Positions 15,139 to 23,725 of a stretch of 64,000 nucleotides of DNA are shown here, piece after piece. The stretch is from Microbacteriaceae bacterium. Lineage in GTDB: Bacteria > Actinomycetota > Actinomycetes > Actinomycetales > Microbacteriaceae. The stretch is taken from the NCBI GenBank assembly GCA_004297935.1, contig SCRE01000010.1, positions 335,501 to 399,500 of the forward strand, read 5' to 3'. The first letter of the stretch is position 1. Each line of letters opens with the position of its first letter. Both the position numbers and the translations under genes were made by a program. A model generated the notes under the pieces. It was not told the DNA's origin. It made no database searches and worked only from the letters and a program-made list of their open reading frames with translations.

Positions 15139-16763
15139 CAGCGCACCGTCCCGGAATAGGCGTCGCCGAAGTCGGGGCCGGCGTCAGCCAAGGCCCGTGC
15201 GCTCGCCGCGGTCGGCGACTCGGGGCGCTGCACCAGCCGGGCGAAGCCCTCGGCATCCTGTGCCTTGGCCAACGCCGCCTTGTGTGTGATCCGGCCTTCG
15301 TCGACGAGCTGTGCCAGGTGCTGATCCATCGTGTGCATGCCCAGGTCACGCCCGGCCTGCATGGCCGAGGCGATCTGATAGGTCTTGCCCTCGCGGATCA
15401 GGTTACCGATGGCCGGGGTCATCATCATGATCTCAGTGGCCACAACGCGCCCTTCGCCACTGGCCTTCGGCACCAGCGTCTGACTGACCACGCCCTGCAG
15501 CGTGCCGGCCAGCTGGGTGCGCACCTGATCCTGCTGGTACGGCGGGAAGACGTCGATGACGCGGTCGATCGACTGCGGAGCGTCCTGAGTGTGCAGGGTC
15601 GCGAAGACCAGGTGGCCGGTCTCGGCTGCGGTCAGCGCGACCGAGATGGTCTCCAGGTCGCGCAACTCGCCGATCAGGATGACATCGGGGTCCTGTCGCA
15701 GCACGTGCTTGAGCGCGCTCGCGAAGCTGTGCGTGTCCGCACCCACCTCGCGCTGATTGACGATCGACCTCTTATGCGTGTGCATGAACTCGATCGGGTC
15801 CTCGACCGTCACGATGTGGTCGGCGCGCGTACGGTTCACCAGGTCGATCAGTGCGGCGAGCGTCGTCGACTTGCCTGAGCCGGTCGGGCCGGTGACCAGC
15901 ACGAGGCCGCGCGGCAGCCCGGCGAACCTCTCCACCGTGTCGGGCACGCCGAGATCTTTCAACTGCTTGATCTCGGTCGGAATGAGACGGAACGCCGCAC
16001 CGAGCGCACCGCGCTGCTGGTAATAGTTCACGCGGAACCGCGCCTGAGCGGCGAGTCCGTAGGCGAAGTCGAGTTCGAGCGCCTCCTCGAAGCGGTCGGC
16101 CTGGTCGTCTCGAAGCAGGCTGCGCAGTGCCGCGGAGACCTTCTCACGGTCCCACGGCGCAGCATCCGCGACCGCGGGGCGCAACGCGCCGTTGACCCGC
16201 AGCATCGGCGACGCGCCGACGGTGACGTGCAGGTCGGAGGCCTTCTGCCGCACCACCTGGGTGAGCGCCTCGATCAGCTCGGGGTCCGCGTGCAGCCGCG
16301 CATGCTCCTCGAGCTCGATCGGGGCGAGCGGCGCCTGCGCACGTCCGCGCGATGCGAGCGTGGGTGCGGCATGTGCCGTTGCGGGCGGCACGTACTGCAC
16401 GGCCGGCTGCGGAGCGGACTGCGTCACCGGCTGCGGGACGGGCGGCGTAGGCTGCACGGCGGGTTGCGGGGCGCTCGCCGGGCCGACGCCCGCGAGCAGG
16501 TCGCGCGGGTAGGCGGCCGTCTCGGAGAGGTCGGCCGGCGACCCGGTCGGCGCGTCGGAGACGAGTGCGTCGGATGACAGCGCAGAGCGACGGGCTGGAT
16601 AGGACTCCGCCGGGTAGGGTTCCGCGGGGTACGGCGCAGGCTGGCGCAGAGCAGAAGCATCCGAAGAAACAGCAGCAGCCGGAACCGCCTGGCCCGGTCG
16701 ACCGGGATGCCAGCCATCCGCCGGCTCCGGCGTCACCGGGATCTCATAGATCGGATCATTCAT
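15138..16763 (-). CDS. pilT: Type IV pilus retraction ATPase PilT with long N-terminal extension
   Basis: A 541-residue hexameric secretion-type ATPase driving pilus retraction. The catalytic core has Walker A GPTGSGKST (about 294), the Asp box VTVEDPIEFMH, Walker B DVILIGELRDLET and the His box GHLVFATLHT. The PilT-type AIRNLIREGK-like signature reads TPAIGNLIREGKTYQI. An extra ~170 residues precede the core; they are rich in Pro, Ala and Gln (QPAVQPTPPVPQPVTQSAP), unlike the ~345-residue proteobacterial PilT. ATG 16763 follows GGAAGGGGACC. The stop of pilB lies 22 bp upstream. Confidence 0.93.
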   Translation of the reverse strand: MNDPIYEIPVTPEPADGWHPGRPGQAVPAAAVSSDASALRQPAPYPAEPYPAESYPARRSALSSDALVSDAPTGSPADLSETAAYPRDLLAGVGPASAPQPAVQPTPPVPQPVTQSAPQPAVQYVPPATAHAAPTLASRGRAQAPLAPIELEEHARLHADPELIEALTQVVRQKASDLHVTVGASPMLRVNGALRPAVADAAPWDREKVSAALRSLLRDDQADRFEEALELDFAYGLAAQARFRVNYYQQRGALGAAFRLIPTEIKQLKDLGVPDTVERFAGLPRGLVLVTGPTGSGKSTTLAALIDLVNRTRADHIVTVEDPIEFMHTHKRSIVNQREVGADTHSFASALKHVLRQDPDVILIGELRDLETISVALTAAETGHLVFATLHTQDAPQSIDRVIDVFPPYQQDQVRTQLAGTLQGVVSQTLVPKASGEGRVVATEIMMMTPAIGNLIREGKTYQIASAMQAGRDLGMHTMDQHLAQLVDEGRITHKAALAKAQDAEGFARLVQRPESPTAASARALADAGPDFGDAYSGTVR

Positions 16764-16785
16764 GCGCGGTCCCCTTCCGTGCGAC

Positions 16786-18456
16786 TCATGCGGCAACTCG
16801 AAGAATTTCCTCGACGGATGTCAGCCCGAGCTTGGCCTTCTCCCAGCCGTCTTGCCGCAGCGTGAGCATTCCCTGCTCACGCGCGACCCGGCCGAGTTGC
16901 GCACCCGAGGCTCGCTCGACGGTGAGGCGCTCGAGCTCTTCGGTCACGCCCATCACCTCGTGGATCGCGATGCGTCCGCGATACCCCGTGAAGGAGCAAC
17001 TCGCGCAACCGACCGGTTTGTACAGCGTCGGCGCCTCCTGCTCCGGGTCGTAGCCGACCTCCAGCTGCACCAACTGCTCGGTCTCGTAGGTCGCCGGCTC
17101 CTTGCACCGGTCGCAGAGCCGACGCGCCAGTCGCTGCGCCACGACGCAGTCCAACGCCGAACCGACCAGGAACGGCTCGATGCCCATTTCAGTCAGCCGG
17201 GTGATCGCACTCGGCGCATCGTTGGTGTGCAGCGTGGAGAGCACCAGGTGGCCGGTCAGCGCGGCCTCGATCGCGATCTGCGCTGTCTCATGGTCACGGA
17301 TCTCACCGATCAGCACGACGTCGGGGTCGCTGCGCAGAATCGAGCGCAGCGCACTGGCAAAGGTGAGCCCCGCCTTCGGATTCACCTGCACCTGGTTGAC
17401 TCCAGGCATCCGGTACTCCACCGGGTCCTCAACGGTGATCACATTGATCTCGGGCTTCGACACCTCGCCGAGCGTGGTGTAGAGCGTGGTCGACTTGCCG
17501 GATCCGGTCGGTCCGGTGACCAGGATCATGCCGTGCGGCTTCGAAAAGGAGTGCCGGTACACCGCCAAGTTCCGCTCCAGCAGGTGCAGATCGCGCAGGT
17601 TCAGACTCGAGCCGCTCGTGTCCAGGATGCGCATGACCACCTTCTCGCCCCACACCGTCGGCAACGTCGCAACGCGAAGATCGATCTGCCGACCGCCGTG
17701 TCGAATCGACATGCGGCCATCCTGCGGCTTACGCCGCTCGGCGATGTCGATATCGCTCATGATCTTGAGCCGGCTGATCACGCCGTTCTGGATGTTCTTG
17801 GGAGCGCTCTGCATCTCGTGCAGCACGCCGTCGATGCGGTAGCGCACGCGCACCGCGTGCTCCGCGGGCTCGATATGGATGTCGGATGCCTGGTCCTGGA
17901 TCGCCTGCGACACCAGCAGGTTGACGAATCGCACGATCGGAGCGTCATCGTCCAGAGCTTCGGCACCCTGGAAAGACGTGGCGTCCGCCGTGGACTGCTC
18001 CTCTTGGAACGTGCTCGTCAGATCGCTCAATTCGTCGTCGGCGCGCAGGTATCGGTCGATGGCCGCGGCCAGATCGCTCGGCTCGGCGACGACCAGGCTC
18101 ACCCGCAGGTGCGCTGCGGTGCGCACGTCGTCGATCGCGAAGAGGTTGTTCGGGTCCGCTGTGGCCAGCACGAGGCACTCACCGTCGAGGCCGATCGGTA
18201 GAACCGAATGCCGCCGGCAGATGGCCGGCGCCACAAGCCCCACGGCCGCGCGGTCGATGGGGTAGTCCAACAGCTCGACGAACGGCACATCCGCCTGCGC
18301 GGCGAGCGCACGCGCAACCTGCACGTCGCTGATCACGCCCTGCTCCACAAGTGTGTGCATCGCATTCAGCTCGTCCAGTCGATTGTCGTGGGCGAAATCG
18401 AGCTGCTCAATCGGCAGCGCCCCGTGCAGAATCAAGATCTCGGTGATGGAGGCCAT
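16786..18456 (-). CDS. pilB: Type IV pilus extension ATPase PilB
   Basis: A 556-residue assembly ATPase. It has an N-terminal MshEN-like domain (about 1-150), Walker A GPTGSGKST (about 315), Asp box VEDPVEYRMPGV, Walker B DVVLIGEIRDHET and His box GHLVLSTLHTND. The tetracysteine zinc site CDRCKEP (about 446) with CASC (about 487) is typical of PilB/GspE and absent from PilT. It powers pilin polymerisation with PilC. First gene of the pilus operon; ATG 18456 follows AAAGGGGGC. Its upstream region faces the divergent SipW cluster. Confidence 0.95.
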   Translation of the reverse strand: MASITEILILHGALPIEQLDFAHDNRLDELNAMHTLVEQGVISDVQVARALAAQADVPFVELLDYPIDRAAVGLVAPAICRRHSVLPIGLDGECLVLATADPNNLFAIDDVRTAAHLRVSLVVAEPSDLAAAIDRYLRADDELSDLTSTFQEEQSTADATSFQGAEALDDDAPIVRFVNLLVSQAIQDQASDIHIEPAEHAVRVRYRIDGVLHEMQSAPKNIQNGVISRLKIMSDIDIAERRKPQDGRMSIRHGGRQIDLRVATLPTVWGEKVVMRILDTSGSSLNLRDLHLLERNLAVYRHSFSKPHGMILVTGPTGSGKSTTLYTTLGEVSKPEINVITVEDPVEYRMPGVNQVQVNPKAGLTFASALRSILRSDPDVVLIGEIRDHETAQIAIEAALTGHLVLSTLHTNDAPSAITRLTEMGIEPFLVGSALDCVVAQRLARRLCDRCKEPATYETEQLVQLEVGYDPEQEAPTLYKPVGCASCSFTGYRGRIAIHEVMGVTEELERLTVERASGAQLGRVAREQGMLTLRQDGWEKAKLGLTSVEEILRVAA

Positions 18457-19088
18457 AGTGCCCCCTTTCGGGTAAGCAGTGCTACAGAGCAGACAGCAGT
18501 GGTCGGGTCACTGTGCTGCTGCCCGGGGTCGGGTACGGGCACCGTCAGAATACGCACGAAGGCATTCGTTCACACAGCCCCGCAATGGGGTGCCACCCAC
18601 TCAGGGGGTTCTCGGTAACCCTGCAGGTTCCTGACCGGCTCCGGGACTGGACACTGTCCGCCACCTCGAAGGCGGGAGACAACAAACGTGCGTTCCGGCA
18701 GAATCCACGACAAAAACGGCGGTTCGAACCGCACAATTCGTCAAGAATCTGCGAAAATCCCCCGAATTGGGTACAGAGAACCTGCCGATTACGCTTGCAT
18801 TCGACGTCGTCAACCCTTTAGTTTGTGGATCAAGAACAGTTGCCGACCCGACATTTGCAACTGGTTCTGGATCTTGCCTAGCGTTGCCGCTCTCAGAGTC
18901 CTCACCCGAGTATCCGAGAGGCACCAGCACCGTTCCGTGGGATCGTCTTACCCAGTTCCACCGCTATCCACCTCGTACCCGACATGCGTGGTAGATCCCA
19001 CGGCGCTGCTTTCCAGCGCCGTGGCATCGCCCTTCCTTCATTGGATGCTGCCTGCCGGGTGACAACCCGACACCAAAGGAACATCGCA
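18457..19088. other. 632-bp divergent regulatory region between pilus operon and SipW/fibre cluster
   Basis: No gene supported. For the minus strand, TTGACG (18813-18808) with TAATCG (18791-18786) at 16-base spacing is a candidate pilB promoter, giving a leader of about 320 nt. A perfect 14-bp palindrome GCGGTTCGAACCGC lies at 18719-18732 and could be an operator or leader hairpin. I see no convincing plus-strand promoter. Confidence 0.5.
18719..18732. promoter_or_regulatory. Perfect 14-bp palindrome, possible operator
   Basis: GCGGTTCGAACCGC is fully self-complementary and lies about 265 bp upstream of pilB and 355 bp upstream of the fibre gene, in their shared upstream region. Only the symmetry is seen; a regulator is inferred. 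Confidence 0.35.
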
Positions 19089-19676
19089 ATGAACAAGCTC
19101 ACCAAAGGCGCGATCGCCGGCGCAGCAGGCATCGCCCTTCTCCTCGGCGGCGCCGGATCGTTCGCCCTCTGGAACGGCAGCGCATCCGCATCGGCCGGCC
19201 AGATCCAGTCAGGAACCCTCTCCGTCGCCAAGACCAACAACCTCGACGGCAGCTGGCAGAACACACCCAACGGCAGCACCACCCCGGCCACCGTGACCAT
19301 CAGCAGTTTCAAGGCGGTTCCCGGTGACACGCTGACGTTCACGCAGAAGCTCGACGTCACCGCGATCGGCGACAATCTGAACGCCACACTCGCCGTCGAC
19401 CCGACGTCGATCGTCGCCAGCGCGACCAACCCGACGGCAAGCGCCGCGCTGCGAACCGCGCTGCTGACGGGCATGAGCGTCTCCATTCCGAGCCTGCCCA
19501 CCAACATCGTCGCAGGCGGCACGGCGAACACGTTCACCGTCACCAACGCGACCCTCCCCCAGACGGTCACCGTCGTCGTGACGCTGCCGTTCCCGCGCGG
19601 CACCGCTGGTGACAACACGACCCAGGCCGGCTCGGTCGACCTCTCGGGCCTGAGCTTCACCCTCACACAGAACTAG
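19089..19676 (+). CDS. SipW-dependent TasA/CotN-like fibre protein with alternate-type signal peptide
   Basis: A 195-residue secreted protein. The N-terminus MNKLTKGAIAGAAGIALLLG then GAGSFALWNGSASAS is the alternate-type signal peptide seen in actinobacterial TasA/CotN (camelysin) relatives, which are processed by SipW-like peptidases. The remainder is Thr/Ser/Val-rich beta protein (LSVAKTNNLDGSW, FKAVPGDTLTFTQKL) without Cys, as in self-assembling fibre proteins. A SipW-type peptidase is encoded three genes downstream. ATG 19089 follows AAAGGA. Fibre formation is inferred from the family only. A large hairpin follows the gene, so it may be expressed above the rest of the cluster. Confidence 0.82.
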   Translation: MNKLTKGAIAGAAGIALLLGGAGSFALWNGSASASAGQIQSGTLSVAKTNNLDGSWQNTPNGSTTPATVTISSFKAVPGDTLTFTQKLDVTAIGDNLNATLAVDPTSIVASATNPTASAALRTALLTGMSVSIPSLPTNIVAGGTANTFTVTNATLPQTVTVVVTLPFPRGTAGDNTTQAGSVDLSGLSFTLTQN

Positions 19677-19685
19677 TCGGCTCCT

Positions 19686-19733
19686 GACCGCCGGTGGATG
19701 CCCTGACTGGGACCCGGGCATCCACCAGCGGTC
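19686..19733 (+). terminator. Large hairpin after the fibre gene
   Basis: GACCGC-C-GGTGGATGCCC (19686-19703) pairs with GGGCATCCACC-A-GCGGTC (19716-19733), a 17-bp stem with one opposed C/A mismatch. There is no T-run. It is probably a partial terminator or 3' protector between the fibre gene and the next gene. Confidence 0.65.
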
Positions 19734-19782
19734 AACCTGGACTGCTCCCGGCGTACCCGCCTTCCCGCTCGACCCTAGCCGA

Positions 19783-19830
19783 GCGCTGCTATCCCGAGCG
19801 CTGCTCTCTCAAGCGCTGCTCTCTCAAGCA
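19783..19830 (+). repeat. Short tandem repeats upstream of the Fn3/ricin gene
   Basis: Three imperfect copies of a GAGCGCTGCTCTCTCAA-like 15-17 bp unit lie between the hairpin and the ATG at 19865. No function is apparent. Confidence 0.6.
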
Positions 19831-19864
19831 CAGTGGCACGTTCTCACGCAGAAAGACAACCCGA

Positions 19865-22159
19865 ATGTCTCCCGCACCCCGTTCGCCCTGGCGACCCCTG
19901 CGCAGTGTGCGCAGCGTGCGCGGCGCTGCACACAACAACGCGTGCACCGCAGGCCACCGCACGCTGGGCCACCGCACGCTGGCCACGGCGCTCGCCGCCG
20001 CGGTGGTTGTGCTGGCCGCAGCGCTCGCACCGTCCGGCAGCAGCCTCGCGGCCTGGAACGGGCGGGCGATGGTCGATGCAGGAATGATCACCGCGGGAAC
20101 CCTCACCGACACCGAAGCCGTCTCTGCGCCGCTGACCTCCACGTACGACAGCGGCAACACCACGACCACCGGCAGCGTACTTGTCAGCAACACCGGTGAC
20201 GTCGCGGCCAGCTACAGCACCCTCCTCACACTCAGCGCAGGCTCATCCGCGGCACTCGCCGACGCGATCACCGTGGCGGCCTGGCCATCGGCGGCAGCGT
20301 CGAACTGCACCGTGGCGGCTCCCGTGCCCGCCGGCGCCGCCACCGGCACCTGGGCTTCGATCAGCTCCGGCAGCGTGACCTCACCCGTGACCGGCACACT
20401 CGCGGCCGGCGCATCTGTCGCCCTATGCCTGCGCACCGCCATGAACGTGGCCGCCGTGCCGGTCGGCATCTCCAGCGGTGACACGGTCACGCCGATCATC
20501 ACCACGACGCTGACCGTCGGCGGCTGGAGCACCTTCGCTTCCGCGAGCCTCACCCAGACGTTCCGCGACGACATCGCCCCCACGACACCGGGCGGTCTCA
20601 GCTCTTCGAATGTGTCGCCCAGTGCGACGAAGCTGACCTGGACGGCATCGACAGACAACGTCGGCGTCGTCGCATACGACGTGTACCGCAGCGGTACGAC
20701 CACGCCGATCGGCACCACCACCTCGACCAGCTTCACCGACACGACTGTGGCGGCTAACACCACGTACACCTACACGGTGCAAGCACGCGATGCCGCTGGC
20801 AATACGGCTTCCTCAGCAGGCCTGCCGGTCGACCGCACCGCACCGTCCGTTCCGACGCTCACGGCGACGGCGGCCACGCCGACGTCGGTCGCCCTGTCCT
20901 GGTCGGCAGCCACCGACAACGTCGGCGTGACCGGCTACGACCTCTACCGCGACGGAGTGTTCTGGCAGACGGTGTCATCGCTCAGCGCAACCGACACCGT
21001 CGCAGCGGGTTCCACTCACGCGTACACCGTGCGGGCGCGTGACGCTGCCGGCAACACCTCGGCGTCGAGTGCGGCCTCGACCGTGACGACCGTGCCGGTC
21101 ACCCAGACGAACTGGTATCAGGTGACCAACGTCGGCACCGGGCAGTGCATCGACGCGAGCGGCTGGGGCGCCGCGCAGGGAACAGCGCTGACGCACCAGG
21201 CCTGCGACATTCCGGCGACCGGAAATCAGACCTGGCGGTTCACCACCAGCGACAGCAGCTACTTCATCGTCTCTCCCGGCTACGCCGCCGGCACCCTGGT
21301 GTGGGATGTCAACGGTGCCGGTACGGGAGACGGTGTGCAGGTCTTCCTATGGGGATTGAAGAGTTCCGGCATCGCGAACCAGCAGTGGCAACTCGTGCCG
21401 GCGGGCAACGGACAATTCCAGATCGTCTCCCGCAACAGCGGCCTGTGCCTCGACGCCGGCGGCTATGCGAACGGCACCGCGTCCAACTCGAACACGATGC
21501 GACAGCTGACCTGCGTCACGGGCAACACGAACCAGCTCTTCACCTTCACCGCGGCGAGCGCAGGGACCGGCGGGATGCCGCCGACCGCACCGGCGACGCT
21601 CACCGCGAGCGGCACGACCAGCAGTGCCACCACCCTGACCTGGACCGCGGCGACCGACGATGTCGCCGTCACGGGATACCAGATCTATCGATCGGATTCG
21701 AGTGCGCCCATCGGCACGGTGACCGGCTCGACCCTGACCTTCACCGACTCGACGCTGACGGCGGACACGACGTACACGTACTCCGTCGTCGCGCTGGATG
21801 CGGCGGGCAATGTCTCGCCGCGCTCGGTCAGCGTGACTGTGACAACCGCATCGGTGCTGATGTGCACCCAGCAGGACGCCAGCAACGCCGTCGTCGCGTG
21901 GACGAACGCCCCTGGTGCCCCGACGTCGACGATGTACGACGTGCTCGTGAACGGCGTGGTCGTCTCCACCGTCGATTACTACAACACGGGTGGTTTCGAC
22001 ATCACGTCCAAGATCCTCAGCAAGGCGGGCATCAGCCAACCAGCCTCCGGCATCCCCGTCATCGTGCGCGTGCAAGGTCAGAGCACGCCGCTATTCAGCA
22101 GAGCGATCGGCGCGCAAGCACTCTCGAAGAACAAAGTGGTGCCGTTATGCCAAGGTTGA
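19865..22159 (+). CDS. Secreted surface protein with SipW-type N-terminus, three Fn3 domains and a ricin-B lectin domain
   Basis: A 764-residue protein. The long basic N-terminus and hydrophobic segment (ALAAAVVVLAAALAPSGSSL) followed by AAWNGRAMVDAG resemble the TasA-like alternate signal. A TasA-like beta region continues to about 235. Fibronectin-III domains lie at about 238-322 and 328-407, a ricin-type (QxW) lectin at about 414-566 (QCIDASGW, NQTWRF, NQQWQLV, GLCLDAGGY, NQLFTF), and a third Fn3 at about 572-665. The C-terminal ~100 residues are unassigned. It is likely an adhesin binding sugars or fibres outside the cell. ATG 19865 has only a weak AGAAAGA site. The end overlaps the next gene by 13 bp. 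Confidence 0.85.
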   Translation: MSPAPRSPWRPLRSVRSVRGAAHNNACTAGHRTLGHRTLATALAAAVVVLAAALAPSGSSLAAWNGRAMVDAGMITAGTLTDTEAVSAPLTSTYDSGNTTTTGSVLVSNTGDVAASYSTLLTLSAGSSAALADAITVAAWPSAAASNCTVAAPVPAGAATGTWASISSGSVTSPVTGTLAAGASVALCLRTAMNVAAVPVGISSGDTVTPIITTTLTVGGWSTFASASLTQTFRDDIAPTTPGGLSSSNVSPSATKLTWTASTDNVGVVAYDVYRSGTTTPIGTTTSTSFTDTTVAANTTYTYTVQARDAAGNTASSAGLPVDRTAPSVPTLTATAATPTSVALSWSAATDNVGVTGYDLYRDGVFWQTVSSLSATDTVAAGSTHAYTVRARDAAGNTSASSAASTVTTVPVTQTNWYQVTNVGTGQCIDASGWGAAQGTALTHQACDIPATGNQTWRFTTSDSSYFIVSPGYAAGTLVWDVNGAGTGDGVQVFLWGLKSSGIANQQWQLVPAGNGQFQIVSRNSGLCLDAGGYANGTASNSNTMRQLTCVTGNTNQLFTFTAASAGTGGMPPTAPATLTASGTTSSATTLTWTAATDDVAVTGYQIYRSDSSAPIGTVTGSTLTFTDSTLTADTTYTYSVVALDAAGNVSPRSVSVTVTTASVLMCTQQDASNAVVAWTNAPGAPTSTMYDVLVNGVVVSTVDYYNTGGFDITSKILSKAGISQPASGIPVIVRVQGQSTPLFSRAIGAQALSKNKVVPLCQG

Positions 22160-22899
22160 TGACCGTTTCGCGGCTGGCCGCTTTCGGAGTTGCCCTTGCC
22201 GGGGTCGTGATGCTCACCGGGGCGCCGCTACCGGCTGCCGCGACGACAGTTGCACACTCCGACAACGGCATCGTGGTGAGCGCTGACGGCACCCACTTCG
22301 CCGGAGCACTGGCGACACCGCTGCTGGATCCTACCCACGTGATCATCGCAGGCGGCAGTGAGTCGGCATCCCTCTATATCCGCAACGACTCGACACAGCC
22401 GACGGTGATCACGTTGCACGCGATGAAGGTCTCCTACACGTCGATGCAGCTGGCGCGCTTGCTGCAGGTTTCGGCCTCGGCCGATGGCGGGGTCGACGGT
22501 GCCCCCGTGCGGCTCAGCGACGGCGAATGTCTCCCGCTGATCTCCGCGATCTCTCTTCCCGCCGGCATCACAACACATGTCATGCTCACCCTGGTGATGT
22601 CGGCGGGAGCCTCCGGTGCAGAAGGGCAGCACGGCTGGGCTGCATTCAATGTCATCGTCTCCGCCCGCGACCCGGCCGCCCCTGCGATCCCCGGTGCGAC
22701 GTGCACGGCCGGATTACAGCTGACCGCCGTGTCCGACCCGCGCTCCCCGACCGATTGGTCGGAACGCGGCGGCCTGGCCGACACCGGTTCCGAGCTGCTG
22801 GTTCCATTGGCGGCGGCGGCCGCACTCGCAGGAGTCGGCATCGCGCTCCTGGCGGCCGCGCGACGCCGGCGGCGGGATCACGACGAGCACCGGTCGTGA
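22147..22899 (+). CDS. Cell-surface protein with C-terminal LAxTG sortase signal
   Basis: A 250-residue protein. It has a signal peptide (LAAFGVALAGVVMLTGAPLP, then AAATTVAHS), a beta-rich middle with two Cys (GECLP, ATCTAG), then LADTG at about 217-221, a hydrophobic helix (LLVPLAAAAALAGVGIALLA) and an RRRRRDHDEH tail. LAxTG is the signal read by class E sortases of actinobacteria. This suggests covalent anchoring, perhaps as the wall anchor for the neighbouring fibre. ATG 22147 lies inside the previous gene; the stop overlaps the next gene as GTGA. No sortase gene is in the window. Confidence 0.8.
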   Translation: MPRLMTVSRLAAFGVALAGVVMLTGAPLPAAATTVAHSDNGIVVSADGTHFAGALATPLLDPTHVIIAGGSESASLYIRNDSTQPTVITLHAMKVSYTSMQLARLLQVSASADGGVDGAPVRLSDGECLPLISAISLPAGITTHVMLTLVMSAGASGAEGQHGWAAFNVIVSARDPAAPAIPGATCTAGLQLTAVSDPRSPTDWSERGGLADTGSELLVPLAAAAALAGVGIALLAAARRRRRDHDEHRS

Positions 22900-23657
22900 G
22901 CGCGATGCCACGCCCGACACGAGTCGCTGCCGACACGTCCATCCTGCGCGACGCGGTTATGATGCGCAACATGGGCACCGAACGCATCCCGAGCAATGCG
23001 GCGAGCCCCGACCGGTCCTCGGTCGACGGTGTGCCGGCGCGCGCCGAGCCTGGGCCTGAGCGCGCCGAGCCTGGGCCTGTGCGCGCTGTGCCTGGGCATC
23101 GTGCCGTCTTCCGTGCGATCGGCACCGGTTTGAGCGCCGGCCTCTTCGCCCTCGTGCTACTGCTGGCCGCGCTGCTCATCGTCGTGCCGTGGGTCGCGCA
23201 TGCCACTCCGCTGACGATCCTGACCAGTTCGATGGAACCGAAACTGCCACCGGGCACGCTCATCGTCGTCAAGCCCAGGCCGATCGCGAACATCCGGATC
23301 GGGGACGTCGTGACCTACCAGATCGCGCCGGGCAAGCCCGCCGTCGTGTCGCACCGGGTGATCGGCATCTCCACTTCCAGCGATGGGAAACGGACGTTCA
23401 TCACCAAGGGCGACAACAATGCGGCAGCCGACCCCGTCGTCGTGCCCGCCCAGGTCAAAGGCGTGGTCTGGTACAGCGTCCCCTGGGTCGGCTACATCAA
23501 CAACACCCTCAACGGTTCGAACCGCTCCTGGCTGATACCGCTGATTGCGATCGCCCTGATCGGTTACGCCGCGTTCATGATCGCCGCGGGTTCGCTGGAG
23601 CGTGCACGGCGCGGTGACTCCCACTGTCACGCGCCCGAACGTCAGTCTCGCGCCTGA
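22896..23657 (+). CDS. sipW: SipW-type signal peptidase I
   Basis: A 253-residue membrane peptidase of the ER/archaeal (SipW) type. The catalytic Ser is in LTSSMEPKLPPG. The usual lysine is replaced by His in VVSHRVIG, diagnostic of this type. GDVVTYQI and TKGDNNAAADP are the other family boxes. Transmembrane helices flank the domain (about 75-98 and 214-234). The first ~65 residues are extra and contain a 21-bp tandem repeat encoding RAEPGPE/RAEPGPV. The GTG start at 22896 overlaps the previous stop; ATG 22905 is possible. It most likely matures the fibre and Fn3 proteins encoded upstream. Confidence 0.88.
   Translation: MSAMPRPTRVAADTSILRDAVMMRNMGTERIPSNAASPDRSSVDGVPARAEPGPERAEPGPVRAVPGHRAVFRAIGTGLSAGLFALVLLLAALLIVVPWVAHATPLTILTSSMEPKLPPGTLIVVKPRPIANIRIGDVVTYQIAPGKPAVVSHRVIGISTSSDGKRTFITKGDNNAAADPVVVPAQVKGVVWYSVPWVGYINNTLNGSNRSWLIPLIAIALIGYAAFMIAAGSLERARRGDSHCHAPERQSRA
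23037..23098 (+). repeat. 21-bp tandem repeat inside the signal peptidase gene
   Basis: The unit GCGCGCCGAGCCTGGGCCTG recurs about 2.5 times and encodes RAEPGPE, RAEPGPV and RAVPGH in the cytoplasmic N-terminal arm. It keeps the frame. Confidence 0.8.
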
Positions 23658-23725
23658 TTTCCGGACGCGTCAGCGACGAACGGGCGCGGGACAAGAGGGC
23701 GAGCGCCCGTCGAAGCCGTGGCGCG

